This document shows positions 20,775-34,293 of a DNA stretch of 64,000 nt, piece after piece. Positions within the stretch are counted from its first letter, which is position 1. Each line of letters begins with the position of its first letter. The position numbers and the translations under genes are program-made. This stretch comes from Rubrivivax benzoatilyticus JA2 = ATCC BAA-35 (lineage in GTDB: Bacteria; Pseudomonadota; Gammaproteobacteria; Burkholderiales; Burkholderiaceae_C): NCBI RefSeq assembly GCF_000190375.1, contig NZ_AEWG01000158.1, positions 53,988-117,987 on the forward strand. The letters run 5' to 3'. The notes under the pieces were generated by a model that did no database searches, was not told the origin of the DNA, and saw only the letters and a program-made list of their open reading frames with translations.

Positions 20775-22520
20775 CTACTCCACCGCCTCCGAATAAGCCT
20801 TCGGCCACACCGGCGCCGGCCGGTCGCAGCACTCCTGCCAGCCGCGCCCGCGCGGCGTGTGGCCGATGCCGGGGTTGAAGGTGTTGGTCGGGTCCAGCCG
20901 GCGGTAGTGGTCCACCAGCGCCGGCTTTGCGACGTAGAGGTGGCCGACGTTGTGCTCGGCGGGGTACTCGGCGCGGCGCGCGTCCAGCAGCTCCCACATG
21001 CGGTGCTCCATCGCCACCGGGTCGACGCCCGGCTTGACGATGTAGTCCTGGTGGAAGACGTGGCAGAAGAAGTGGCCGTAGTAGAGCTTGTGCACGATGT
21101 CGCGCTCCAGCTCGTCGGGCAGTTGCTCCACCCAGGCGCGGTCGTTGCGGCGCAGCGCGACATCCAGCGCGACGATGTCGCCGACGCGGCCACGGTGCGC
21201 CTCGCGGTAGCGGATCGCCGCACCGGCGATCGCGAAGCGGTGCAGGAAGGCCTTGCGCCCTTCCTCGGCGTCGCACTCGAACCAGCCGCCGGTGGCGCTG
21301 GCCTCGAACTGGCGCGCCAGGTACTCGCGCGTCGCCTCGGCCTGGTCGTTGGACACGCGGATCAGCAGGTGATGCTCGTAGCGGTCGCGCCACTCGCGCA
21401 TGCGGGCCGGCAGATGGCTGGGCATGCGGTCGGTGATCGCCTGCACGACACGGTCGGTCACGCCGCGCAGCCCGAAGCGCTCGAAGAAGCCGTCGATGCG
21501 GCTCTTCAGCGCGAAGGCCTTGGGCACGCGCGCGGTGCCGAAGCGGTCGATCAGCAGGAAGGTGTCCTTGCCGTAACGCTCGCCGATGTCGAAGGCCGTG
21601 CGGTGGATGTATTCGCCGGCGATCGGCAGCCGCGGCAGCGCGGTCAGCAGGTGGCGGCGCACGGAGGTCAACTCGTCGGGCTCGTTGGTGCCGACGTAGA
21701 AGACGGTGCTGGCCTCCTTCGGGAAGGTGTCCAGCCGCACCGCGAACAGGCACAGCTTGCCGGCCGAACCCGAGGCCTCGAACAGCCGCGACGGGTCGGC
21801 GTTGAAACGTGCCGGCGTGTCGGCGTCGACGGCGCGCACGTGCTCGGCATAACGCGGGTCCGACGCAGCACGGCCGCTGTCGCGGGCGATGTCGGCCTCG
21901 CCGTATTCGCCACGCTCCAGCCGCGTCAGGATCTCTTCGGGCGTGTCGCCGAGCGCGATGCCCAGGTGGTTGACGAGCTCGACGCGGCCGTCGTCGGCCA
22001 CGCGCGCGTACAGCGCCAGCTCGGTGTAGGCCGGGCCGCGGCGCACCAGCGCGCCGCCGGAGTTGTTGCAGATGCCGCCCAGCACCGACGCGCCGATGCA
22101 CGACGAGCCGATCACCGAATGCGGCTCGCGGCCCAGCGGCGCCAGCTGGCGCTCGAGCTGGTCCAGCGTCGCGCCGGGCAGGCAGACGACCTGCTCGCCG
22201 CCGGCGATGACCTGCACGCCGGCGATGCGCATCGTGTTGACGAGCACGATCTCGCGGTCGTAGCCGGCGCCGTCGGGCGTCGAGCCGCCGGTGAGGCCGG
22301 TGTTGGCGGCCTGCATGATGACGATGCGGCCGGCCGCCACCGCGGCCTGCAGCACACGCCACAGCTCCAGCAGGCTGCCGGGCCGCACGACGGCCAGCAC
22401 CGGGCCTTCGCCGGTGCGGTGGCCTTTGCGGAAGCGGCGCGTGGCCTGGTCGTCGGTCAGCACGTGCGGCGCGCCGACGGCGGCGCGCAGCTGCGCCAGC
22501 AGGGCTTCGCGGGAGCTCAT
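20775..22520 (-). CDS. dld: Quinone-dependent D-lactate dehydrogenase
   Basis: FAD-containing, membrane-associated D-lactate dehydrogenase of the E. coli Dld type: oxidises D-lactate to pyruvate and passes electrons to quinone. The length of 581 residues fits Dld (about 570) and not the shorter Dld2/GlcD types. The N-terminal FAD domain shows [18 protein letters not shown] and [21 protein letters not shown]; the C-terminal part has the Dld membrane-binding region, ending with [19 protein letters not shown]. Its ATG overlaps the lldD stop (ATGA), giving the operon both D- and L-lactate oxidation. Confidence 0.95.
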   Translation of the reverse strand: MSSREALLAQLRAAVGAPHVLTDDQATRRFRKGHRTGEGPVLAVVRPGSLLELWRVLQAAVAAGRIVIMQAANTGLTGGSTPDGAGYDREIVLVNTMRIAGVQVIAGGEQVVCLPGATLDQLERQLAPLGREPHSVIGSSCIGASVLGGICNNSGGALVRRGPAYTELALYARVADDGRVELVNHLGIALGDTPEEILTRLERGEYGEADIARDSGRAASDPRYAEHVRAVDADTPARFNADPSRLFEASGSAGKLCLFAVRLDTFPKEASTVFYVGTNEPDELTSVRRHLLTALPRLPIAGEYIHRTAFDIGERYGKDTFLLIDRFGTARVPKAFALKSRIDGFFERFGLRGVTDRVVQAITDRMPSHLPARMREWRDRYEHHLLIRVSNDQAEATREYLARQFEASATGGWFECDAEEGRKAFLHRFAIAGAAIRYREAHRGRVGDIVALDVALRRNDRAWVEQLPDELERDIVHKLYYGHFFCHVFHQDYIVKPGVDPVAMEHRMWELLDARRAEYPAEHNVGHLYVAKPALVDHYRRLDPTNTFNPGIGHTPRGRGWQECCDRPAPVWPKAYSEAVE

Positions 22521-23653
22521 TCGCGCACCAGCAGGTCGGGGCCGATGTCGGCGACACGCGCGACGCTGGTCAGCGTCATCGCCACGCGCATCTCTTTTTC
22601 CATCAGCGCCAGCAGGTGGCGCACGCCGGCTTCGCCGGCGGCGGCCAGGGCGTAGATGTAGGCGCGGCCGATCATCGTCGCGTCGGCGCCCAGCGCCAGC
22701 ATGCGCACCACGTCCAGGCCGTTGCGCACGCCCGAGTCGGCGACGATCTTGATCTGGCCCTTCACCGCGTCGGCGATCGCCGGCAGCGCACGCGCCGAGG
22801 ACAGCACGCCGTCGAGCTGCCGCCCGCCGTGGTTGGAGACGATGATGCCGTCGGCGCCGAAACGCACCGCGTCCTTGGCGTCCTCGGGGTCGAGGATGCC
22901 CTTGATCAGCATCGGCCCGCGCCAGAACTCGCGGATCCACTCCAGGTCCTTCCACGAGATCGACGGGTCGAAGTTGGCGCCCAGGTAGCCCATGTAGTCC
23001 TGCAGCCCGACCTGCTGGCCGCGGTAGGTGGAGATGTTGCCCAGGTCGTGCGGCTTGCCCATCAGGCCCACGTCCCAGGCCCAGCGCGGGTGCGTCAGGC
23101 CCTGCCAGTAGCGGCGCAGCGGCGCGTTCGGCCCGCTCATGCCCGAGTGCATGTCGCGGTAGCGTGCGCCGGGCACCGGCATGTCGACGGTGAACACCAG
23201 CGCCGAGCAGCCGGCGGCCTGGGCGCGCTCGAGCGCGTTGCGCATGAAGCCGCGGTCCTTCAGCACGTAGAGCTGGAACCACATCGGGCGCTGGATCTTC
23301 GGCGCCACCTCCTCGATCGCGCAGACCGAGACGCTGGACATCGTGAACGGGATGCCCTGGGCTTCGGCGGCGCGGGCCGCCTGCACCTCGCCGCGGCGCG
23401 CGTACATGCCGGTGAGGCCGACCGGGGCCAGCGTCACGGGGATGGAGAGCTTCTCGCCGAAGAGCTCGATGCTGGTGTCCAGCTGGCTCATGTCCTTGAG
23501 CACCCGCTGGCGCAGCGCGACGCCGGCGAGGTCGTCGACGTTGCGGCGCAGCGTCTGCTCGGCGTAGGCGCCGCCGTCGATGTAGTGGAACAGGAAGGGC
23601 GGCAGCCGCCGGCGGGCGGCTTCGCGGTAGTCCGCGGTGGAGGAAATGATCAT
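22517..23653 (-). CDS. lldD: L-lactate dehydrogenase (FMN, quinone-linked)
   Basis: FMN-dependent alpha-hydroxyacid oxidase family enzyme that oxidises L-lactate to pyruvate with electrons to the respiratory chain; 378 residues, close to E. coli LldD (396). Start [20 protein letters not shown] matches LldD closely. FMN-site and catalytic segments include [33 protein letters not shown] and [10 protein letters not shown], the last with the catalytic His. It overlaps lldR by four bases upstream and dld by four bases downstream, so translation is likely coupled along the operon. Confidence 0.96.
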   Translation of the reverse strand: MIISSTADYREAARRRLPPFLFHYIDGGAYAEQTLRRNVDDLAGVALRQRVLKDMSQLDTSIELFGEKLSIPVTLAPVGLTGMYARRGEVQAARAAEAQGIPFTMSSVSVCAIEEVAPKIQRPMWFQLYVLKDRGFMRNALERAQAAGCSALVFTVDMPVPGARYRDMHSGMSGPNAPLRRYWQGLTHPRWAWDVGLMGKPHDLGNISTYRGQQVGLQDYMGYLGANFDPSISWKDLEWIREFWRGPMLIKGILDPEDAKDAVRFGADGIIVSNHGGRQLDGVLSSARALPAIADAVKGQIKIVADSGVRNGLDVVRMLALGADATMIGRAYIYALAAAGEAGVRHLLALMEKEMRVAMTLTSVARVADIGPDLLVRE

Positions 23654-24441
23654 GGCAAGTGAAGATCGTGGGGCGGCAGCAGCGGCGGCGCCGCGTCGGG
23701 CGGCAGGCGCAGCAGCCGCTCGCGGCGGGCGTGGTCCTCGGCTTCGCGCTGGATCGTCTGGCGCACGTGCTCGAGGTGGTCGACCATGCTGGCGCGCGCA
23801 CGCGGCGCGTCGCCGTCGACGATGGCCTGCATCACCGCCTGGTGTTCGGCGGTCAGCCGGCGCAGCGTCTCGGGCGCGCTGAAGCGGAACATGTCCTCGC
23901 GGTTGCGCGTCACCGTCGACAGCACGACGGTGAACAGGCCGTGCATCACCTGCTTCAAGACCAGGTTGTGCGAGGCCTCGGCGATGGCGAGGTGGAACTG
24001 GGCGTCGGAGCGCGCGGCCTGCTCGGCGTGGCCGCTCTGCTGGTGCTCGATCATCACGTCGAAGGCCCGGCGGATGCGGTCCTTGTCGGCGGTGGTGGCA
24101 CGCTGCGCCGCGAGCTCGGCGGTGGCCGTCTCCAGCGCGTGGCGCGTCTCGATGACGTCGAAGCGGTAGCCGGGGTCGGTGTCGAGCAGGTTCACCAGCG
24201 GCGCCACGGCCTCCTGCAGCCACTCGGCCTGGGCCGTGGACTGCAGGTAGGTGCCGTCGCCCTGGCGCGCCGCCAGCACGCCCTGGCTGACGAGCTTCTG
24301 GATCGCCTCGCGCAGCGAGCTGCGCGAGACCCCCAGCTCGGCGGCCAGCGCACGTTCGGCCGGCAGGCGCTGGCCGGGTTGCAGGCCTCGCGCCTGCACC
24401 AGCGCCAGCAGCTTCTCGACGACGTGATCGACCAGTCGCAT
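23650..24441 (-). CDS. lldR: LldR-type GntR/FadR-family regulator
   Basis: Lactate-responsive transcription factor of the FadR subfamily, 263 residues. The N-terminal winged helix-turn-helix is seen in [32 protein letters not shown] (split across about residues 18-50), and the C-terminal FCD ligand domain has the usual metal-binding His/Asp residues ([23 protein letters not shown]). It sits between lctP and lldD as in E. coli lldPRD. It probably binds the two identical TGGTCCGACCA sites upstream of lctP, with release or activation by L-lactate. Confidence 0.94.
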   Translation of the reverse strand: MRLVDHVVEKLLALVQARGLQPGQRLPAERALAAELGVSRSSLREAIQKLVSQGVLAARQGDGTYLQSTAQAEWLQEAVAPLVNLLDTDPGYRFDVIETRHALETATAELAAQRATTADKDRIRRAFDVMIEHQQSGHAEQAARSDAQFHLAIAEASHNLVLKQVMHGLFTVVLSTVTRNREDMFRFSAPETLRRLTAEHQAVMQAIVDGDAPRARASMVDHLEHVRQTIQREAEDHARRERLLRLPPDAAPPLLPPHDLHLP

Positions 24442-24457
24442 CGGGGTGTCCGGGAGT

Positions 24458-26128
24458 TCAGTGACCCGGAATCATCCACGGCAGCAGGTAGGCCTGGACC
24501 GTCGTCATCGCGCCGATGATCGCGGCGAACACCAGGCTGTGCTTGACGGTGAAGCGGAACAGGTCCGACTCGCGCCCGGCCAGGCCGACGGCGGCGCAGG
24601 CGATGGCGATCGACTGCGGCGAGATCATCTTGCCGGTGACGCCGCCGGTGGTGTTGGCCGCCACCGTCAGCACCTCGGGCAGGCCCAGCTGCTGCGCGGT
24701 GGTCGCCTGCAGCGCCGCGAACAGGGCGTTGGCCGAGGTGTCCGAGCCGGTCAGGAAGACGCCGATCCAGCCCAGGAAGGGCGAGAAGAACGTGAACGCG
24801 CTGCCGGTGTGCGCCAGCGCCAGCGCCAGCGTCGCCGACAGGCCCGAGTAGTTGGCGATGAAAGCGAACGCCAGCACCATGCCGATCGAGTAGATCGGCG
24901 TCGCCAGCTCCTTCAGCGTCTCGCCCAGCGTGGCCGCGGCCTTGGCCGGCGACAGGCGCGAGAACAGGATGGTCAGCAGCGCGGCCAGCAGGATCGCGGT
25001 GCCGGTGGCCGACAGCCAGTTGAAGTTGTAGACCGCGCCGTACGGGGTGGCCGCGGTCACCACCGGCGGCATCTTCTCGACCAGCTTGTCCAGCAGCGGC
25101 ACCGGCAGGCTGATGACGGTGGAGGCCAGCGGCCCGCCGGCGGCGAACAGCGCCTTGAACGGCTTGACGCTCCACACCGTCACCATCGCGGTGAGGATGA
25201 TGAACGGCGACCAGGCCATCATCACCTTGCCCAGCGACAGCGTTTGCGCGGCCTTGGGCGCCGCGGCCGGCTGGCCGGCGGCGTCGTCCTGCTCGAAGCG
25301 GAAGATGCGCTTGGGCTGCCAGACCTTCAGGAAGGCCGTCAGCGCGACCATCGAGACGATCGCCGAGGTGATGTCCGGCAGCTCGGGGCCGACGTAGTTG
25401 GCGGTCAGGAACTGCACGACGGCGAACGAGCCGCCGCCGACCAGCACCGCCGGCCAGGTCTCCTTGACACCGCGCCAGCCGTCCATGATGGCCATCAGCC
25501 AGAACAGCACGATCATCGTCATGAACGGCAGCTGGCGGCCGGCCATCTGGCCGATCGCGAAGGCGTCGACGCCCGACACCTGGCCGGCGACGATGATCGG
25601 GATGCCCATCGCGCCGAAAGCCACCGGCGCGGTGTTGGCGATCAGGCACAGGCCGGCGGCGTACAGCGGCTTGAAGCCCAGGCCGACCAGCAGCGCCGCG
25701 GTGATCGCCACCGGCGCGCCGAAGCCCGCCGCGCCTTCGAGGAAGGCGCCGAAGCAGAAGCCCACCAGGATCAGCTGCAGCCGCTGGTCGGGCGTCACCG
25801 ACAGGATCGACGAGCGGATGACGTCGAAGTGCCCCGTCTTCACCGAGATCTTGTAGAGGAAGACCGCGGCCACGATGATCCAGGCGATCGGCCACAGCCC
25901 GTAGAAGAAGCCGTAGACCGCCGACGCCAGCGCGGCGCTGACCGGCATGTCGTAGAACAGCAGCGCGACACCGAGCGCCAGCCCGACGGTGATCGTGCCG
26001 GCCTGGTAGCCCTTCAGGCGCAGCTTCGTCAGCGCGAGGAAGAAGAAGATGATCGGGATCAGCGCGACGAGCGCCGAGACCCAGACGTTGCCGGCGGGGT
26101 CGTAGTTCTGTTGCCAGATGGGTTGCAT
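24458..26128 (-). CDS. lctP: L-lactate permease
   Basis: Proton-coupled lactate (also glycolate) importer of the LctP family in the inner membrane, 556 residues with about 13 hydrophobic segments. The start [14 protein letters not shown] and the segment [20 protein letters not shown] are family hallmarks; the C-terminus is again hydrophobic. It is the first gene of the lctP-lldR-lldD-dld run, 16 bases ahead of lldR. A 363-base untranslated region upstream carries two LldR-type operator sites, so expression should respond to lactate. E. coli LldP is the closest characterised relative. Gene symbol lldP is equally valid. Confidence 0.96.
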   Translation of the reverse strand: MQPIWQQNYDPAGNVWVSALVALIPIIFFFLALTKLRLKGYQAGTITVGLALGVALLFYDMPVSAALASAVYGFFYGLWPIAWIIVAAVFLYKISVKTGHFDVIRSSILSVTPDQRLQLILVGFCFGAFLEGAAGFGAPVAITAALLVGLGFKPLYAAGLCLIANTAPVAFGAMGIPIIVAGQVSGVDAFAIGQMAGRQLPFMTMIVLFWLMAIMDGWRGVKETWPAVLVGGGSFAVVQFLTANYVGPELPDITSAIVSMVALTAFLKVWQPKRIFRFEQDDAAGQPAAAPKAAQTLSLGKVMMAWSPFIILTAMVTVWSVKPFKALFAAGGPLASTVISLPVPLLDKLVEKMPPVVTAATPYGAVYNFNWLSATGTAILLAALLTILFSRLSPAKAAATLGETLKELATPIYSIGMVLAFAFIANYSGLSATLALALAHTGSAFTFFSPFLGWIGVFLTGSDTSANALFAALQATTAQQLGLPEVLTVAANTTGGVTGKMISPQSIAIACAAVGLAGRESDLFRFTVKHSLVFAAIIGAMTTVQAYLLPWMIPGH

Positions 26129-26334
26129 GGCCGTGTGACGTGCGGTCAGGGGTAACGGGAAAGGACCGCGAGCGGCCCGGAGCGGTTTCAGTCGCCGCTG
26201 GCGGCCCCGCCACCAGGGCGCCGGGGCCGCCAGGAGGCTCGCAGCACGGGTCTCGCGACCGTCACGCCGGCTGGCTCTTCGAGGCTGACTTCAACACTTC
26301 ACGACCACGCCTTCGACCGAGATCGAGCCCGGAT

Positions 26335-26345
26335 TGGTCCGACCA
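26335..26345. promoter_or_regulatory. Putative LldR operator O1
   Basis: TGGTCCGACCA, an 11-base palindrome with one central base that matches the TGGTnnnACCA pattern of LldR/FadR-type sites. It lies 207 bases before lctP within the 363-base gap between lctP and thiC. The rest of that gap shows no ORF or RNA structure I can recognise. Confidence 0.72.
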
Positions 26346-26474
26346 GTTGACGAAAGGCAGTGTGAAGCGGAGCGGATTCTGCGGATTTTCCCGAGCGGAT
26401 GACTCAGGGTATTCCTGTACCCGACCGGTAACCACGGGGTGAATCGCCGGATTCGACATCACTCTGCCGCCAAT

Positions 26475-26485
26475 TGGTCCGACCA
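26475..26485. promoter_or_regulatory. Putative LldR operator O2
   Basis: Exact second copy of the 13 bases ATTGGTCCGACCA seen at O1, 140 bases away, and adjoining the thiC stop codon. Two operators around a promoter allow looping repression in E. coli lldPRD, and the spacing here fits the same arrangement. Confidence 0.72.
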
Positions 26486-26491
26486 CTTTAC

Positions 26492-28598
<2,107 letters not shown>

Positions 28599-28741
28599 GA
28601 GCGAGTGTAGTCGGGCCGGCGGCCGCCAGCGCGCGCCGCACGGCCCTGCGGCGGCAGTCGCGCCGCGCGATCACGGCGCCGCGGCAAGGGCATCGAACGC
28701 CTGGACACGGACCCGCGCACGACACACGGAACAATTGCCGC

Positions 28742-29266
28742 ATGACGCCACGCCAGCCCTGCCCGCCGTCGCACCGCCGCGGCCTCGCTGCCGCCGCCGC
28801 GCTGGCCACGGTGTTCGCCGTCACCGGCTGCCAGACGACGCCGCCGACACCCGAGCCGCCCCGCGGCCGCAGCCTGCCGTCGATGCCGCCGACACCGGCG
28901 CTGGTCGTCGAGCGCCAGTGGCTGCAGAGCTGGTTCGACGGCACGCCGGTCGTCATCACCCAGAAAGGCAGCGGGCCGGTCGCGGTGGAGGTGCCGCTGG
29001 CGTTCTCGTTCGACGCCGGCAAACGCAGCGTCAAGCCGCCGCTGGCGGCGGTGCTCGACAAGCTGGCCGAGTCGCTGCGCCGCCAGCCGCAGATGACGCT
29101 CGCGCTCGCCGCTCCGGGTGACGCCGGCGGCGACACGGCGCTGGCGGCGCAGCGGGCCGCCGCCGTGCGCAGCTACCTGCTCGGCCGCGGCGCCGGCTCG
29201 GCGCAGCTCGGCGCGCCGCAGGTGGCGGGTGCACGCGCCGTCCAGCTGCGGCTCGAACTGCGCTGA
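28742..29266 (+). CDS. Putative OmpA-like lipoprotein
   Basis: Predicted exported lipoprotein of 174 residues. A twin-basic signal peptide (SHRRGLAAAAALATVF) ends in the lipobox AVTGC, so the mature chain starts at a Cys. A proline-rich stretch follows (about residues 35-55). The rest resembles a divergent OmpA C-terminal domain: LAFSFDAGKRSVKPPLAAVLDKLAESL is the typical first strand and helix, and AAQRAAAVRSYLLGRG matches the second helix region where peptidoglycan is bound. Key peptidoglycan-contact residues are not fully conserved, so binding is uncertain. It is divergent from thiC and converges on acoD. Confidence 0.75.
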   Translation: MTPRQPCPPSHRRGLAAAAALATVFAVTGCQTTPPTPEPPRGRSLPSMPPTPALVVERQWLQSWFDGTPVVITQKGSGPVAVEVPLAFSFDAGKRSVKPPLAAVLDKLAESLRRQPQMTLALAAPGDAGGDTALAAQRAAAVRSYLLGRGAGSAQLGAPQVAGARAVQLRLELR

Positions 29267-29272
29267 ACAGCA

Positions 29273-29302
29273 CGAAAAGGCCGCGCAATAAAGCGCGCGG
29301 CC
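29273..29302 (-). terminator. Hairpin terminator facing acoD
   Basis: Stem GGCCGCGC/GCGCGGCC with an 8-base loop. Read on the minus strand it is followed by TTTTCGTG, so it fits a terminator for transcripts from acoD, beyond the repeat block. Read on the plus strand it lies 12 bases after the lipoprotein stop but lacks a T-run. Confidence 0.6.
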
Positions 29303-29329
29303 GGCCTGTCTGAGGGCCTTGGGTACCTT

Positions 29330-29357
29330 GGGGTCAGGTCTCTCAAGACCTGACCCC
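29330..29357. repeat. 28-base REP-like palindrome, copy 3
   Basis: Arms GGGGTCAGGTCT and AGACCTGACCCC around loop CTCA, identical in arm sequence to the copies near 8.6 kb. It is preceded by ACCTT and followed by CGCAGCCGCA, flanks shared with the next two copies. Confidence 0.9.
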
Positions 29358-29412
29358 CGCAGCCGCATGACCCCCGCAGCCGCACGCAGCCGCAGCAGTC
29401 GCGTCGGACCTT

Positions 29413-29440
29413 GGGGTCAGGTCTCTCGAGACCTGACCCC
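29413..29440. repeat. 28-base REP-like palindrome, copy 4
   Basis: Same arms, loop CTCG. It is 83 bases from copy 3 and 89 bases from copy 5, so the three form a short tandem array in the convergent gap. Confidence 0.9.
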
Positions 29441-29501
29441 CGCAGCCGCGGCCGTCGCGTCAGAAGAAGCCCAGCGCGGGGACCTTGGGGTCAGGGACCT
29501 T

Positions 29502-29529
29502 GGGGTCAGGTCTCTCGAGACCTGACCCC
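29502..29529. repeat. 28-base REP-like palindrome, copy 5
   Basis: Same arms, loop CTCG. A half copy (ACCTTGGGGTCAGG at 29482-29495) precedes it. It ends 19 bases from the acoD stop codon. Confidence 0.9.
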
Positions 29530-29548
29530 CGCAGCCGCAGCCGTCGCG

Positions 29549-31069
<1,521 letters not shown>

Positions 31070-31141
31070 CTGTTGTCTCCTTGGGGTCTTGGGGCGTCGT
31101 CCGGTACGAAGCCTTGCACCGGATCGCGCGGGGGCCGCAAC

Positions 31142-31157
31142 AGCAGAGGGCGTGCCA
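31142..31157 (-). promoter_or_regulatory. Putative sigma-54 promoter of acoD
   Basis: On the minus strand TGGCACG-CCCT-CTGCT matches the sigma-54 consensus TGGCACG-N4-TTGCW with one mismatch, and keeps the required GG/GC spacing. It is placed about 73 bases before the acoD start. The 306-base gap between acoD and the activator otherwise holds two palindromes described separately. Confidence 0.75.
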
Positions 31158-31192
31158 GCCGCGTTCGGCGCCGGAACCGCCGGCTTTCGGCA

Positions 31193-31207
31193 AAACACGG
31201 CGTGTTT
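31193..31207. promoter_or_regulatory. Palindrome upstream of the sigma-54 promoter (site 1)
   Basis: AAACACG-G-CGTGTTT is a perfect 7-bp dyad around one base. It lies 36 bases upstream of the -24 element of the acoD promoter, a possible activator-binding site. Confidence 0.5.
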
Positions 31208-31240
31208 CGCGTCAAAACCGGCGTCGGCCGCGCATCGTGG

Positions 31241-31256
31241 CGGGACAGCTGTCCCG
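31241..31256. promoter_or_regulatory. Palindrome upstream of the sigma-54 promoter (site 2)
   Basis: CGGGACAGCTGTCCCG is a perfect 16-base palindrome about 85 bases upstream of the -24 element, the usual distance for an enhancer site of a sigma-54 activator. The resemblance to GGGACA/TGTCCC sites suggests binding by the divergent AcoR-type protein. Confidence 0.55.
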
Positions 31257-31375
31257 TCTCGTGACAGTCCGTGCCGGCCTCCGGGTCGATCCGCATCGCG
31301 GCGGCGAAGGCTTGCGCTAGGCTGGGCCGGCCCCGACACGAGAGCCCGCCAGAGGCTCGCGCTGGAGACGAGACG

Positions 31376-33292
<1,917 letters not shown>

Positions 33293-33336
33293 GCGCCGCG
33301 GCGGGCCGCGCCGGGCGCCGCCGGTAGAATCCGGCG

Positions 33337-33957
33337 ATGGAAACGCCCGGCAATCTCTTCGTCGTCGCCGCGCCCAGTGGCGCCGGCAAATCCAGCCTCG
33401 TCAAGGCCCTGCTCGAGCTCGACTCGCACCTGTCGGTGTCGATCTCGCACACCACGCGCAAGCCGCGCGGCCAGGAGCAGAACGGGCGCGAGTACTGGTT
33501 CGTCGACGAACCCGAGTTCCGCTCGATGATCGAGCGCGGCGACTTCTTCGAGTGGGCGCAGGTCCACGGCAACCTCTACGGCACCTCGCGCAAGGCGATC
33601 GAGGAGCGGCTGATGCGCGGCGAGGACGTCGTGCTCGAGATCGACTACCAGGGCGCGCTGCAGATCAAGAAGCTCTTCGCCTACGCGGTGCTGATCTTCA
33701 TCCTGCCGCCGAGCTGGGACGAGCTGCGCCAGCGCCTGCTGCGCCGCGGCGAGGACGGCGCCGAGGTCATCGAGGTGCGCATGCAGAACGCGCGCGAGGA
33801 GGTGGCCCAGGCCCGCCACTTCGACTTCGTTATAATCAACCAGTTGTTCGAGACGGCGCTCTTCGACCTCAAGACGGTCGTGCACTCGCAGCGCCTCAAG
33901 TACGTGACGCAGTGCCGCAACCGTTCCCAGGTCTTCGCCGCACTCGACCTGCTCTGA
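33337..33957 (+). CDS. gmk: Guanylate kinase
   Basis: Phosphorylates GMP to GDP with ATP; essential for GTP and hence (p)ppGpp supply. 206 residues, normal length, with P-loop APSGAGKSS (residues 12-20) and the GMP-binding segments SHTTRKPR and GREYWFV. It begins a gmk-rpoZ-spoT run, the common order in proteobacteria, where the guanine nucleotide pathway, the RNA polymerase omega subunit and the stringent-response enzyme are next to each other. yicC, usually its upstream neighbour, is 13.4 kb away here. Confidence 0.97.
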   Translation: METPGNLFVVAAPSGAGKSSLVKALLELDSHLSVSISHTTRKPRGQEQNGREYWFVDEPEFRSMIERGDFFEWAQVHGNLYGTSRKAIEERLMRGEDVVLEIDYQGALQIKKLFAYAVLIFILPPSWDELRQRLLRRGEDGAEVIEVRMQNAREEVAQARHFDFVIINQLFETALFDLKTVVHSQRLKYVTQCRNRSQVFAALDLL

Positions 33958-33991
33958 TCGAACCCCTCTCTCTCCACGGAAAGCTCCGCAC

Positions 33992-34195
33992 ATGGCCCGC
34001 ATCACCGTCGAAGACTGCCTGCACAAGATCCCGAACCGCTTCCAGCTGGTGCTGGCGGCGACGTACCGCGCGCGCATGCTGAGCCAGGGCCACGCCCCGA
34101 AGATCGAGACCAAGAACAAGCCCGGCGTGACCGCGCTGCGCGAGATCGCCGCCGGCGAAGTCGGCCTGGAGATGCTGCGCAAGGTTCCGGTCTGA
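33992..34195 (+). CDS. rpoZ: RNA polymerase omega subunit
   Basis: Small RNA polymerase subunit of 67 residues that helps fold beta' and forms part of the ppGpp-binding site 1. The N-terminus [20 protein letters not shown] and the following AATYRARML segment are typical. A hairpin follows downstream. It lies 34 bases after gmk and 98 bases before spoT. Confidence 0.97.
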   Translation: MARITVEDCLHKIPNRFQLVLAATYRARMLSQGHAPKIETKNKPGVTALREIAAGEVGLEMLRKVPV

Positions 34196-34213
34196 CCGCC
34201 ACCGGCCATCCCT

Positions 34214-34238
34214 GACGGGCGCCCTCGAGGCGCCCGTC
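34214..34238 (+). terminator. Hairpin between rpoZ and spoT
   Basis: A perfect 10-bp stem GACGGGCGCC/GGCGCCCGTC with a 5-base loop is followed by GTCGTTT, a poor T-tract. It may be a weak terminator or an attenuator that lowers spoT expression relative to gmk-rpoZ. Confidence 0.5.
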
Positions 34239-34293
34239 GTCGTTTGCGGCCCCTCGCCGTCCGTGCCCGACATTCCACGCTAGATTACGCAGC

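Noticed and set aside
20775..23801. Upstream extension of the D-lactate dehydrogenase frame across lldD
   Set aside because: The extension lies over lldD in another frame and is Arg/Pro-rich. MSSREALL overlapping the lldD stop is the natural start.
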